Shown in pieces: positions 38,283 through 50,142 of a DNA stretch of 64,000 bases. The stretch's first letter is position 1; each line of letters opens with the position of its first letter. The notes beneath the pieces were generated by a model. It did no database searches, had not been told where the DNA came from, and worked only from the letters and a program-made list of their open reading frames with translations. The translations under genes and the position numbers were made by a program. The stretch comes from Siphonodentalium dalli (Eukaryota; Mollusca; Scaphopoda; Gadilida; Siphonodentaliidae): NCBI GenBank assembly GCA_032622095.1, contig CP136067.1, positions 83,228,705-83,292,704 of the forward strand, read 5' to 3'.

Positions 38283-38670
38283 CAAGATACGTTACCTTCA
38301 TGCATATATGTTGATAATATGTGAGTGAAGCATTGTGAATCATGCCAATAAAATTTCGAATTTAAGAATAGAAATAGTGCGGCCATACACGAAGATTCGC
38401 TTGTTGAATGCGTTTGTCGTATGTGGATTTTTCACTTGATGATAGCGGATTATTCAGGATATAACCTCTACTGAAACCTTATGTGGCTCCTAATGGAGGT
38501 TTCCAGGCTATATACTGACTAAATTCCATGATTTCTGGATTACTGTATCGATCAAATATGTGCTAATGACAGGCCAGTTACCGAGAAAACTTATGAGTGG
38601 ACCATCAGATAGTTAAGTTTTTTTCCGATAACTGCACGAGACTAATATAGTTCATTGGTAACGTATCTTG
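38283..38670. repeat. Candidate short element with 14-bp terminal inverted repeats
   Basis: CAAGATACGTTACC at 38283-38296 is matched by its exact complement at 38657-38670. A third, direct copy of the word lies at 38116-38129. The interior is non-coding. Flanks show no convincing target duplication, so a transposon origin is unproven. Confidence 0.4.
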
Positions 38671-38975
38671 ATTTTCATTGACGTGGAATTTATATTCATG
38701 CAATTCAAGTATCCAGTTCGCATATAAATACAAGAAAACCATAGTCAGAAATGGTAACGCCACCAATATCATATGATTAGCCATAAATATAAATTATAAT
38801 ACAATTATTCTAAAAACTAGCTTTCAAATTTTATGTGGGAAATTTGCATATTTCAAGTTTTCCCGTTTCTCGTGTTATACATTACTTTCTTCAAACTGTC
38901 TACTTTATTACACAAGCTGATGGGCCCGACTTCGTCCGGGCTGTTTCCCATCTGATTTCCGGCGAAAGGCGCGAT

Positions 38976-39490
38976 TTGACCTTCAATTGACTATTTCGAA
39001 AGTCAAGGTCAGGTCAGGGTCATGATTTGACCCGTCCAAAACACCCCCACCCGGAGAAAAGTACCCCTAGGTATCAAATTTCGTCGAAATCCGTCCGTTC
39101 TACCCCACTTGACCTTTAATTAACAAATTTGAAGGTCAAGGTAAGGTCGGAGTCATGATTTGACCCGTCCAAAACACTCCCCCGACAAAAGTACCCATAG
39201 GTATCAAATTTCGTCGAAATCCACCCGTTTTACCAGATTTGACCTTTGATTGACCACATTGTAGGTCAAGGTCACGCCGAAATCACGATTTGACCCGTTC
39301 AAAACACTCCCCGGACAAAAGTATCCCTAGGTATCAAATTTCGCCGAAATTTGTCCGTTTTACCCAAATTGACCTTGCATTGACAGTTTTAAAGGTCAAG
39401 GTCAGGTCGGGGTCACGATTTGACCCGTCCACAACACTTCCCGGACACAAATGCCCATAAGTATCAAATTACGTTGAAATCTATGGAAAA
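38976..39490. repeat. Tandem repeat, four ~131-bp units
   Basis: TTGACCTT occurs at 38976, 39109, 39239 and 39369. Each is followed by an AGGTCAAGGTCA(G)G block, GATTTGACCCGTCC, AAAACACT and GTATCAAATT(T/A)CG. Units differ by 10-20%, so the array is old. Confidence 0.93.
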
Positions 39491-39755
39491 CCGAAGAGGA
39501 CATGTTAGTTGCTAATTGCTAGATATACAAAGTCACAATTGCAGTTAGGCTCATCTCATACTCGTCTATTCAGCGATATTCTGCTACGCAGTTTGTTATA
39601 GCCTCCAGTATTTATTGAGCGTTATAGCCCCACTGTTATAAGTCGCCTTTAGCAGGCGTACTCTTGCCTCAGATTATTGAGATATTAGGTCACACGTAAT
39701 GACATTAAATCGCATGGAAACATAGCAATTGTGTGGGCTGCTTGGCGTGAATATG

Positions 39756-39992
39756 TAAGAAGCCACAAGGAATCACCCTTGTGGCAATTTATACAAGCTC
39801 AACGTCTTCAATTAAGCGGCAAGTCGCGTTGGCTCCAATAAGCGTAGAATACCGGGGTGTGACTTTCGAGAGCTACAACATCACTGACAACTAGGGTCAC
39901 TCATGCCAAATAGTGTTATCCGCTCCGAGCATGCGCAGAAAATATTGTCACTTCCGTCCATTACAACTTTTGTCCACAGAGCGAGGACGTAA
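39756..39992 (+). repeat. Split-repeat block X1
   Basis: 237 bases matching 46884-47120 with only a few differences. Near its start is a hairpin, GCCACAAGG-AATCA-CCCTTGTGGC. The preceding flank (TTAGGTCACACGTAATGACA) resembles sequence right of Y2, so the composite appears inserted in a repeat that resumes at about 50650. Confidence 0.93.
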
Positions 39993-40910
39993 TTTTTTTT
40001 ATCTGTTTCCATCGCTGCTCGCCGCTATCTCCAATCATCTACAGTTTAAGGCCCTGTATTGCCACCTTGTTTTTCTCCTTGCCCGCTGTCTCACAGTACG
40101 GCCATCGCCTTCTAATCCGTCGTCTCCAATATTTATCCCGTGGTTACGCTCTGGTTCCCGGCGGTCTGGTTTTGAGTGTCCACCTGTCCCACCGTATTGT
40201 CCTAATTGCTGTTCGGCGTTCTCTTTGTGTGTGTAATCACCTCGCTCCTCGTCCGCTGCGTTTTTCCCGATCAGGTAACAGCCACGGCCTTTCATGTTAC
40301 GCCTTTTTGGCAGTAGGTCGTTTTATGTTGTCGGTCTGTCCGTCCGTCCCAGTTTGGATTAATTTATCTGCACCTCGACTTAGTATTTGTCCCCCACTCT
40401 GGGCCGGGTCTTTCGTCCGTCCGTCTGTCTATCCGCCCGTCTGTCCGTCCGTCCATCCGTCCGTTACCATTTGGGTTCCGTCCGATAACTTCAGTTTGGA
40501 TTATTTGCTCTGCTCCAAAGTTGGTGTGCGTCTTTCTTAGCTAAGGATACAGGCCACATTCGACTGTGGGTTCCGTCCAATTAATTCTCCCAGCGTTCCG
40601 CCCCCCCCCCCTTTTCGAATTAGAATTTGACCGCCTGTTACTCCATTTGGTTTCCGACCGATAACTCCAGTTTGGATTATTTTACCTGCGCCGAGGTTGG
40701 TCTGTGTGTTTCCCAGCTACCGATACCGGCCAAGTCCGCATAATATCGACATCTAACTTAAGCCGCACCATACCTTGTGAACTCATTTACGATTGATCCC
40801 TTGATTGACTTTTATCCATACTGGTTATATATATATTTCCCATCCATGTTCGTAATTCCGACATGTTGCACTTGATATTCCCTAATATTATCACCACCTG
40901 AGATAATTCT
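39993..40910 (+). other. Pyrimidine-rich stretch with GTCC microsatellite
   Basis: Contains GTCC/GTCTGTCC runs at about 40329-40465. Apparent frames up to 157 codons arise from C/T-rich composition. A second (GTCC)n block is at about 42850-42895. I see no recognisable protein. Confidence 0.5.
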
Positions 40911-40914
40911 AATA

Positions 40915-42530
40915 TTTTTATTTCTCATGGACGAGTGATTACAATATTTAATTTCTATCACCCTAGCAATTATCACCTAGTTATATAGTCTTGGTGATAT
41001 GACTTTTCTCATTGACGAGTGATTACTTGATTGAACTCTAATACAGTCGTTACCCGCTTATATACCCCAATATGGTATTTCTCATTGACCTGTGATTACT
41101 TTATTTTTTCCAATTTATACCTCTCACTTGCGCTACATGTTACTTTAAATACCTGATAATTTACTGTTCACTGTTTTAACTTAATTTGTTATACGGTATA
41201 CCAGTTATAATCTCACTTTCGCACCTGGTCAAGTTACGCCCGTGCCCCTGACTGTTTTCCCTTTATTATGGCTTTAAACCATGTGTGTCGTCACCCGTGC
41301 TTACGGTGCTCATGTCCATATTTTCCTCCGGCTTAACGCACGCCTTCTACAGAATCTATTAAGATGGATGTACATTGTATTCGCATTATACCTACATCTT
41401 ACTTAAGCCACACCGTATCTTGGTAACTCATTTTCTATTGATCCCTTTGTTGACTTTTCTCTATACTGGTATATATATATTTCCCATCCCTGTTAGTAAT
41501 TCAAACATGATGCGATTGCATCCCCTTGTAATTTTATCACCGATACTTTCTGTTTAATAATTTGTTCGTCCTCACCGACGAATGATTACTTGATTTACCA
41601 GTAACCATTTATGGATATCCTTATAACTTGACTTTGCCAAGATCCTTACCTGCATATTTGATATAACTCATCGATACCATGTTTATGTTGGTAGTTAGCT
41701 GCGGTGCCTACATTTAACTCCTGTATCGCTTTCCTTTAATATCAATCCACCAATGATTCCTTGGTTAATATTTTCATGCTGTTCATATACATTTCCCATC
41801 CTTATTTGTAATACATACTTGATTTATTTTAGGAACCCCTAATACAACATTCCTATGATATCCTTCATAATTCGACGTTTCTCTTTGTCGCGTGATTACA
41901 CTATTAATGGTTTATCTATCGGTACCCATATTTACATTCTTTCGCCATCACCATTACTTCGCGCATGGTGTGACTGGTCTATCCAATGTTGTTTGCTGGC
42001 AGTAGCTGAGATGCCTACATTAAACTTTTTGTCACGTATGAAGTAATTGACGAGTGATCACTTGATTTCAGTTTTAGAGTTACTGATTATTTGCGTATTC
42101 TATCCCTTTTCTTTATTTAAACTTAAGGGACTTTCAATACCCCTAATACAAATTTCACCTAGTAATATAGTATAATTCCATGTTATCTCTCCTCGACGAG
42201 TGATTACATTATTTAATCTCATTAGACCCTAATGCGATCATCACCTGTTATTATATCTTAGTCGATATGTTTTCTCTCATTACGAGTGATTACTTGATTT
42301 AACCCTATTTCAACCATCACATATAAATATATCCTAATAACTTGGTATTTCTCATTGACGAGTGATCATATCATTTAATTTTAATTGTCCCTAACACAAT
42401 CGTCACCTATAAATATATACTATATGATATAGTTTTCTCTTCAACGAGTGATTGAATCATTTCACCCTGATACAGATATCACCCATAGGTATATTCCAAT
42501 ATGGTATTTCTCACTGACGGGTGATTACTT
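40915..42530 (+). repeat. Degenerate ~80-bp repeats sharing TCATTGACGAGTGATTAC
   Basis: About ten variants of (TTTCTCATT)GACGAGTGATTAC(TTGATTT) occur at roughly 40926, 41012, 41083, 41577, 42049, 42192, 42277, 42357, 42436 and 42514. Between them CCCTAATAC, ATCACC and TATAT recur. Shorter relatives (CTCATCGACGAGTAGTC) appear at 43182, 43309 and 43634. Confidence 0.75.
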
Positions 42531-44690
42531 TATTTCATCCGACTTACACCTTGTACATTAGCTATCTGTTTATCTGTATACCTGTCCGCTCAAGGTATTA
42601 TCTTATTTGCGTTCAGCCCCTTCGAAATGGCTAAAGGGCGTGTTTTGCCACACCCTCGCGTTGCTCTTGTTTTGTTTTGTTTTTGTTGGTCTTTTTCCAA
42701 TGAACGGTCGCCGCTTGACCGGTTTGTCTTGCACACTCGTCCGCCGTGTATTGCTTCTCCCCTTTCCATCAACGCCCATTTTTCGCGGGCGTCACACCCC
42801 CTCGGTTCCTAGACGCCCTCCCCCTTCTGGTTGCCTGCATTCCGTTCTCGGTCTGCCGCCCGTCCTTCCGTCCGTCCATCCATCCGTCCGTCCGTCATTC
42901 AGCAATTGTTTGTTTTTCAATTTCTTTGACTGTCCCCCGCCGCTTTGACAACTTACGGGGTTTGTCCGCATGCGGTATCGCACCTTGTCCCCTTTTCGTC
43001 GGCGGAGTTCGCCGATGTTTTTTGTTGGTGAAATTTGGAGGTAACCGGCTTTGATATTCGTCTTCAAGATAAACTTATAGTGTGGGGGCGTTTACATAGG
43101 TTATGAGCTGACTAATTACGTGCGTTTATAAAGAGCGTTTACTTTATGATCGCAGGCACACAATCATTCGCCAATCCTACTCATCGACGAGTAGTCTCGG
43201 GATTCAGCTTAATTCTCACTACTTCAGCGGTGGCATGGGCTTATACTTAGTCCCAGTTAGGTCATATTAGACTGTGCTCATATCTGCCTCATGGTCCCCG
43301 CTAATACTCATCGCCGAGTAGTCCACTATTCGGATCGGTTCTTTGACATTGTCATGAGCGTTACCCCTTCCACTAGCATGACATTTTCTTAACTCAATGT
43401 GCTTATGGCGATGGCACCTTGGCCCCAGTGATAGAAACTCCGCCACCCTGGAATTCATGGTACATTTCTGCACCGGGCTAATTAAATAATCCATTCATTT
43501 ATTAATAAAGGGCGTCTCATTTCTTCGTTTCTTTGTTGATTACGACGTCGACAGCAACAACAACATTTTATATATCTCTATGTGCTGGCATTCTTTGAAC
43601 ACTGTGTACACCCGGCGTTAGAACGAGAAAATACTCATCGCCGAGTTGTCCTTACACTGAGATAATTCATTCTCTCCGACATAGCAAGGGTAAATAGTTA
43701 GTTAGACCAATGGCTACCTCTTGACTTCTCTCGTAGCCATCGCGCCCGCTGTGGACTATACTGGAATACAACCAACAATTTCGATTCGAGAGCCCCCATG
43801 GTTATGTACACACCATTACGCATACGACACCCGTACCACCACAGTATTCCTCTGTCGGTCCGCGGCCTGCCCATATACTTAACCGTCGATTCCTCTGTGA
43901 ATGTGGCAACTTGCTATCCGTTCACATTGCCAATTCAATCAACTGCCCCATTGGAACGGTATCGTAAATGCCTTTCATTATTCTTTGGCCGCCTCCTCCT
44001 TTCAATCCCGAATTCGTCTATTAATTCAATTACTTCCTTACCATATTTCTTTATTCAATTATCTTGCATTTGACGGTTCCGCGCTACCTACTTGTGCAAA
44101 TACGAGAAATGTCTTAGCTGTACAGTCATCCATACGCGAGACGATTCGGGATACCTTTGCCTAACTCTTCCACATTACGATACGTACTAGCCATCAATGG
44201 TACCACACAGACTCGGCTTTACGTATATACCTATATCTCTATACAACCTTAGGACTAACTCGGGGGTGGGGTGTCCGGTGGTATGTATGTCTATTCCACT
44301 TGTTTTTGGTGGTCAGGTCGCTTTGCCATTACTTATTATTTATTTTCAGTGTCATGACATATGGGAGAGGGGGCACCGATACGTGAGTCAGCACTTGGCC
44401 TCCAGTCCCTTTGTCTGTATCAACATTGTATGTGTTATATCTATCAGGTGCTTTATATACCTTCGTCACACCCATTTGGTTCAGCCATCACGCCCGCTGT
44501 CCGCTACCATTGGCCACTGAAACCGCACTCCACGCGCCTTGCTCCGCTCTGGCACTCCCAGCCATTGTCACCTTCGTACGCTAACCAATTCACTTTCTTT
44601 TCATTTCCTAGGTAATGTCACGGGCACCCACATGCCGCTCTGCCTCAGACTGCGCCTCGCGGTGACCGCCGTCGCCGCCCCGGGGGCCCC
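42531..44690 (+). other. C/T-rich stretch without recognisable coding
   Basis: Frames of 60-113 codons exist on the pyrimidine-rich strand but show no domain. It may be the leader or a decayed upstream part of the composite element. Confidence 0.4.
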
Positions 44691-45049
44691 CCGGCGGCCG
44701 GGTTTCGGATCGTCTCAGACTTTGACGGCAGCCCGCTTCACTCGGTGTCCGAGTGCCCTTCATCGGACAGCTCACATCGCAGCCGCACTAGAACCGTTCG
44801 CCTTGGCCCGCCTCCGCCACATCAGTCGGCGCCTTCTTCATGCAGTCGTCCTTCCATGCCATTGCCAGCCTTCAGCGACGTGCCGCCGCCCGGATGCCAC
44901 CGACAAGCGTGCGATCTCTGCCTGGGGGGCGGGGTCCGGCCAGCTTTCACTGGAGGTAATGAACTATTTAATGACGTCAATTTCGATCATAGCTGGCCGG
45001 GCGCTTGGGCCCGCCCCCGCCAGTTTCGACCCAAGACGATTTCGGCTCG

Positions 45050-45560
45050 CATGTGCCTCAGACGATTCGCCACCGCATTGCTCGCGGCGAATACGTCCCC
45101 CTAGCTGCGCTCCTACCGCCGCCCGGGGGTTCGCTCATAGCCGCACAGCCATTTCGTCTGCTTCCGTCTGGTCAACTGGGCATCCGATCCCGCGCATCGG
45201 CTTCGTCGATTGCGGACATCGTTCAGTGGGCGGACCCGTTCTTCACTTTCAGCTCGCTCCACCTTCAGTACCGCCCGTCGGCGAACGTTCTCGCTCTTCA
45301 CAGTACATGCAAGTGTTCCGCTGGGCCGCGTGGGATTTCGGGGGGTTAGGCTGACGCGTTCCGACGAACAACTCCGGAACAAACGCGCGCTTCGCCCATC
45401 GCTGTCGTGGGCCACCATCGACAATTGCTGGCTCTTGTGTCTCTCGCCAACCCTCCCCACTGTACCACCAGCGCCCTCGTCTGCTCCTCGAGATCAGCCT
45501 CGTCATCCCGGCAACCGAAGTACGCCAGTCTGTTTTGAATGCCTGAGCGCGCTCTCGACC
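45050..45560 (+). pseudogene. DIRS/YR-retrotransposon Gag-like frame, broken
   Basis: Three overlapping frames carry consecutive pieces. 45053-45110 reads IRHRIARGEYVPLAALLP, and the same frame continues to ADIVQWADPFFTF near 45210. A second frame gives QYMQVFRWAAWDFGGLG ending at 45351. A third gives RSDEQLRNKRALRPSLSWAT from about 45355 and ends near a CFEC. The order (GEYV-LLP, W-F, FGGLG, DEQ-R-SW, Cys) matches the Gag-like proteins of DIRS-type retroelements as I know them. Two or more frameshifts and a stop make it a relic. It lies upstream of the RT-like segment on the same strand. Confidence 0.6.
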
Positions 45561-45827
45561 ATCGCACCGCTTCCGTCATGCTTGCTCCTTGTGTGACGCT
45601 CCAGCTATTTCTACACTCCACCCCCACCAGCCACCGCCCGCTACCCCTCGGCCCTTTCGGTCTGGCTCTCTCGCCGCGCGAACTCCTCCCGCTTAAGCTT
45701 TGGCTCGCCTTGTATCCCGGCCGCGCAATCGCTCTTGTGGCTTGGTTCCCCCCGGTTTCCACCTACAACACACTGGCCCCCGCTCCCCATCCAATGCTCG
45801 ATCCCTCCTGTCTGCCTCGGTCGTCCC

Positions 45828-46260
45828 ATTGTCGTCCGTGCATCACTCGCTAAAGCGATAGCTTTGGGTCGCGTGGCGGGTCCCTTCCCGCCCCTGCCTC
45901 CGCTCCGGGTCTCCCCTCTTGGCTTGGCGCCTAATTCCACGCCCGGCGATTTCCGCCTTCTCCACAATATTTCCTACCCATCTGGTTCCTCGCGCATCGA
46001 CTTCATTACCCGGAAGTCCCGTCTGTCTCCTACTCGCGGTTTGATGACGCGGTTCACATCGTTCAGCACCTCGGTCGTGGGGCCCTTCTCGGAAAGGGAG
46101 ACATTTTCTCCGCCTACCGCGCCCTTTCCATCCACCGTCCGCTTTCGACCAACTTGGGTTCCGGTTCGACGGCCCGTTCTAATCTGACTAGCACCTTCCG
46201 TTCGGCTGTAGCATCTCCATCGTCCATCCGCCGCTATTCATCTCGCTACCGCACTATAAC
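45828..46260 (+). pseudogene. DIRS/YR-retrotransposon reverse transcriptase relic
   Basis: Pieces in order: AIALGRVAGPF and SPLGLAPNSTPGDFRLLHN (about 45855-45972), SYPSGSSRIDFI (to about 46008), then after a shift SRFDDAVHIVQHLGRGALL and GKGDIFSAYRALSIH (46034-46135; motif A Asp present), then LGFRFDG (46153-46173), two stops, and LPFGCSIS (46195-46218; motif B). These are the signature blocks of DIRS/Ngaro-type RTs. The copy then loses similarity before the YxDD motif and meets block Y1 at 46394. At least two frameshifts and two stops show it is inactive. Confidence 0.75.
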
Positions 46261-46393
46261 GTCGTTATTCTGCTCCACTGTTGTCCTCGCCACGGACGCG
46301 CCTCCCTTGGGTGCCCTGTGTGTACCGGCCCCTCCCCTTTCTCCCCTCTGGCCTGGCCCCCGATTTCTCGTCGATGGCGTGACTTCGTCATAT

Positions 46394-46883
46394 GGCGGGG
46401 CCTGCTGGTCCGGATCTAACCCGTGAACCACATCCATACATCACATTCATTCCACCGGATGCTGGGCCGACATACCACCAGTATCTGTCGCTCGAGCCGT
46501 GTCCCATCGAGCACATCACCGCCATTCACCATTCACATCAGCTCGAGTCGACTCCCATCGGGCTCATCACGTCCATCTACCCAGATGCCTGGGCCGACAC
46601 ACCACCGGCATCTGCTGCTCGAGTCGAATCCCATCGAGCCTCACGTCGCATGAAAGACCATCCGGACCGGCAGGCCCTCATTCAACCTCTGTAATCGTTT
46701 AAATTATTAAACATGTGGCCATCTCCGCAAAAACACCACTGAGTCTCTCTCAATCCCAACAAACTTAGGAAACAAGGGGCTCTCAATATGGGGTGGGGAG
46801 TCCCCTGAATTAGGCCCGGATACGTGGTAGATAATGTTGGGGTCTTGTTGGGATACTTGTTAGAAGACAGTTGGGGTCTTGTA
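46394..46883 (+). repeat. Split-repeat block Y1
   Basis: Matches 50143-50646 apart from scattered substitutions and a 12-base insertion in Y2 (an extra GATACTTGTT-type unit). Its first 230 bases contain three imperfect copies of a ~85-bp sub-repeat built around CACCGGCATCTGCTGCTCGA and CCCATCGAGC. The second half ends TTGGGGTCTTGTATAA and abuts X2. Confidence 0.93.
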
Positions 46884-47120
46884 TAAGAAGCCACAAGGAA
46901 TCACCCTTGTGGCAATTTATACAAGCTCAACGTCTTCAATTAAGCGGAAAGTCGCGTTGGCTCCAATAAGCGTAGAATACCGGGGTGTGACTTTCGAGAG
47001 CTACAACATCACTGACAACTAGGGTCACTCATGCCAAATAGAGTTGTCCGCTCCGAGCATGCGCAGAAAATATTGTCACTTCCGTCCATTACAACTTTTG
47101 TCCACAGAGCGAGGACGTAA
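46884..47120 (+). repeat. Split-repeat block X2
   Basis: Second copy of X1, directly after Y1. The join reads GTCTTGTATAAGAAGCCAC. Left of X1 the flank is TATGTAAGAAGCC, and right of Y2 it is TGTATAATGAG, so the three junctions share only a short (T)GTA(TA)A core. Confidence 0.93.
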
Positions 47121-50100
47121 AATTTTCCCCGCCCTCCCACCCTACGGTGGCCAGGCCATCGGTTCTCTCGGTCGTCCTTCCCCCGGCGGCTGTGCACGGT
47201 CGCATGTCCCATTCTTGTCGCTGGTGGCTCGCCGCCACGCGCGGCGTTCATAACTCCCCTCGTTACCCCGTGGTACTCATCGCATCGGCGCGTCTCTTCT
47301 CGGTTCGTGGCTCTTCACCCCCGCTGGTGCTACCCCATCGCGACTGGTGCCTCTCTCCTGCCGCCTCCTCCACCCCTCCGCTTCCGCTCTCCTCCCAGCG
47401 ATGCTTCATCCGCCGCGGATGCTACCCTTCAGTTTCTGCGCCGCTTGTTGTTTCTCCTTCACCTCCGCGTCCGCCTCAGTCGCCGCTTCCACCTCTCCCG
47501 CCGCCTATACGTCACCACCGTCAAGGCCCCAACCGCTGTCTCTAACCCACCCTCCGCTCACACCACTCCCGCCGCCACATTGTTTTTGTTTTATTTTTGC
47601 TTCACCCCTTGCCTCCCCCCGCTGTTTCTGTTTTTAACCTGCTTCACCTTCAAGTCGCCGCTCAGGCTTCAGCCGCTGCTCCGGTCACCCACGCCGCCAA
47701 CGCGTCACACGCTGGTTCTGTCTGGACCCACATTATCCGGCATCTGCTGCTCGTGCCGCATCACGTCGAGCTCTGCGATCCATGCTATCCGAAGACTGGG
47801 CCGTCACACCACCGGCTTTGCTGCTCGAGCCGCCTCCCATCGAGCTCTGCATCCGCTGCTCTTGCATAACCGCTGCTTGTATCACCAGCTGCTTGTATCT
47901 CCAGCTGCTTGTCTCACCCGCTGCTTGTATCACCCGCTGATTGTATCACCCGCTGCTTGTATCACCGCTGCTTGTATCACCCGCTGCTTGTATCACCCGC
48001 TGCTTGTATCATCCGCTGCTTGTATCACCCGCTGCTTGTATCACCCGCTGCTTGTATCACCCGCTGCTTGTATCATCCGCTGCTTGTATCACCCGCTGCT
48101 TGTATCACCCGCTACTATGGTATCACCCGCTACTCCGGTATCACCCGCTGCTCCTGTATCAGCCGCTGCTCTTGCATCTCCCGCTGGCACTGCATCACCC
48201 GCTACTCACGGTTCGCCGCTGTTCACGCTTCGCTCGCTGTTCCCACTTCGCCCGTCGCTTCCGCTTCGCCCGTCGCTTCCGCTTCACCCGCCGCTTACGG
48301 TACTTCCGCCGCTTACGCACCTTCCGCCGCTGACGCTCCACCCGCCGCCGCTTCCGCTCCACCCGCAGCTTACGCTCCGCCCGCCGCTTTCGACCCGCCC
48401 GTCGCTTCCCAATACCCCCGCATTCGCTTCCCCAGCCGTATCCCACCCGCCCGCTTACTCTGCCTCACCTACCGCTTATCCGTTCCCGCCGCTCCTGTCT
48501 CTCCCGCTTCTCCCGTCGTATCTGGTCTTCTCCGCGTTTCTCTTCGCGTGCTACTTCTGCCTCGCCTTCCGCTTCTGTCCCACCCGCCGGTTCCGCCATT
48601 CCGCCGCTCTCCACCCACCCGTGGCCACGGTTCACTGCTACTCATGCCTCACCGCCTCTCCGCTCCACATCACGCTTATGCCTGGGTCGGCGTACCACCG
48701 GCATCTGCCACTCGAGCCGTCTCCCATCGAGCTCATTTCATCCCGCACCCGATGCGTTGGCCACGCCATCAGCGTCTGCTGCTCGAGCCGAACCTCCATC
48801 GAGCTCATCTCATCCCGCCCCCGCTGTGCTTGGGTCGACACACCACCAGCATATGCTGCTCGAGCGGTACCCATCGAGCTCATTTCATTCTCTACTTCAC
48901 CCGCTGCTTCTCATTACCGCCGCTTCCGCTTCCCCGCCGCTCACGCCTCATCCGCTGCGTATCCCTCATTGCCGCTAACGCCTCTCCATCCCTTTTTCCC
49001 TTGCCGCTGCCTCCGCTTCCCTGTCGCTTCCCTCCTTCCGCTGATCCGGTTTTCCGCCGCTCCTGCCATCGCCCGCCGATCTCGCTTCACCCACTACTCA
49101 TACCTCACCGCCTCTTCATCCTCATGCGCTGCTTATGCCCGGGTCGACATACCACCGGCATCTGCCACTCGAGCCGTCTCCCATCGAGCTCATCTCATCC
49201 CGCACCCTAGCTGCCCGGACCGCTACCCTCCAGCTTTTGCTGCTCGAGCCGAATCCCATCGAGCTCATCTCACCGTCTGCTTCACCCGCTGCTTTTCATT
49301 ACCGTCGCCACCGCTGCCGCCGCCTCCCCCGCTGGTTATACGTCGCCGCCGCTTCCGCCTATCCTCCGCTTTTGCTTCCCCGCCGCCTCTGCCCCCCCCC
49401 CCCCCCCGCCGCGTTGGCTCCCGCTGTTGCTCCGGCTTCTTCGCCGCTCACACTCCTACCTCAGCTCACGTCTCGCCTGCTACACCTGCCTCACCGCATC
49501 TTCGCTTCATGCGCTGCTTATGTCCGGGCCGATACCCACCGGCATCTGCCTCTCGAGCCGTTTTACCATCGAGCTCATTTCACCGCACCCGCGATGCCTG
49601 GGCCGCCGCTCCACCAGCATCGGCTGCTCGAGTCGAATCCCATCGAGCTCACCTCATTTCATCCTCTTCTTCGCCCGCTGCTTCTTATTCCGCCGCTCCC
49701 AACCCGCCCGCCGCTGCCGCCGCATCTCGTACCATCCACTACTCATGTATCATCGCCTCTTCCGCTTCATGCGCTGCTTATGCCTGGGCCGTAATACCAC
49801 CGGCATCTGCCGCCCGAGCCGTTTCCCATCGGGCTCATCTCATCCCGCATCTCGATGCCTGGGCTACGACCCACCGGCCTCTGCTGCTCGAGCCGACTCC
49901 CATCGAGCTCATCACATCCTCCGCTTCGGCATCTGCTCATGTCTCATCCGCTACCTCGGTTTCGCCTCTGCTCCCCCCGCGACTTTTACTCGTCCGCGGC
50001 TTGCTCCACCCGTCGTTTATGCTTCCCCGTCGTTTCCCAGGGGCCGTGTGTTTTGTTTTGCTGCTCCTGCTGTTGTCATCGTTTCCCTCGCTGTGCTTGT

Positions 50101-50142
50101 CTAATTTCTCTTTCCAGCTGCTGTGCGGTCACATCGCCGGAG
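47121..50142 (+). repeat. 3-kb pyrimidine-rich tract of nested sub-repeats
   Basis: The plus strand is dominated by C and T. It has a 16-bp minisatellite (CCGCTGCTTGTATCAC, about 15 copies, 47868-48120), then degenerate CCGCTTC(A/C)CCC stretches. From about 48660 to 49920 many copies follow of the Y-type sub-repeat (CTGCTCGAGCCG ... CCCATCGAGCTCAT). A C-run of about 16 lies at 49392. A stop-free frame of 953 codons runs 47307-50168, but low A and G on this strand removes stop codons by chance, and more than one frame is long. I do not call it a gene. Confidence 0.88.

Noticed and set aside
44539-45354. A 271-codon frame as a host gene
   Set aside because: Only its last ~20 residues match a known pattern (retroelement Gag). 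The rest is GC-rich composition noise, and the meaningful pieces lie in three different frames.
46394-47120. Y1-X2 as a conventional 727-bp LTR
   Set aside because: The left edge of the element has only X and the right edge only Y. A true LTR element would show the full unit at each end.
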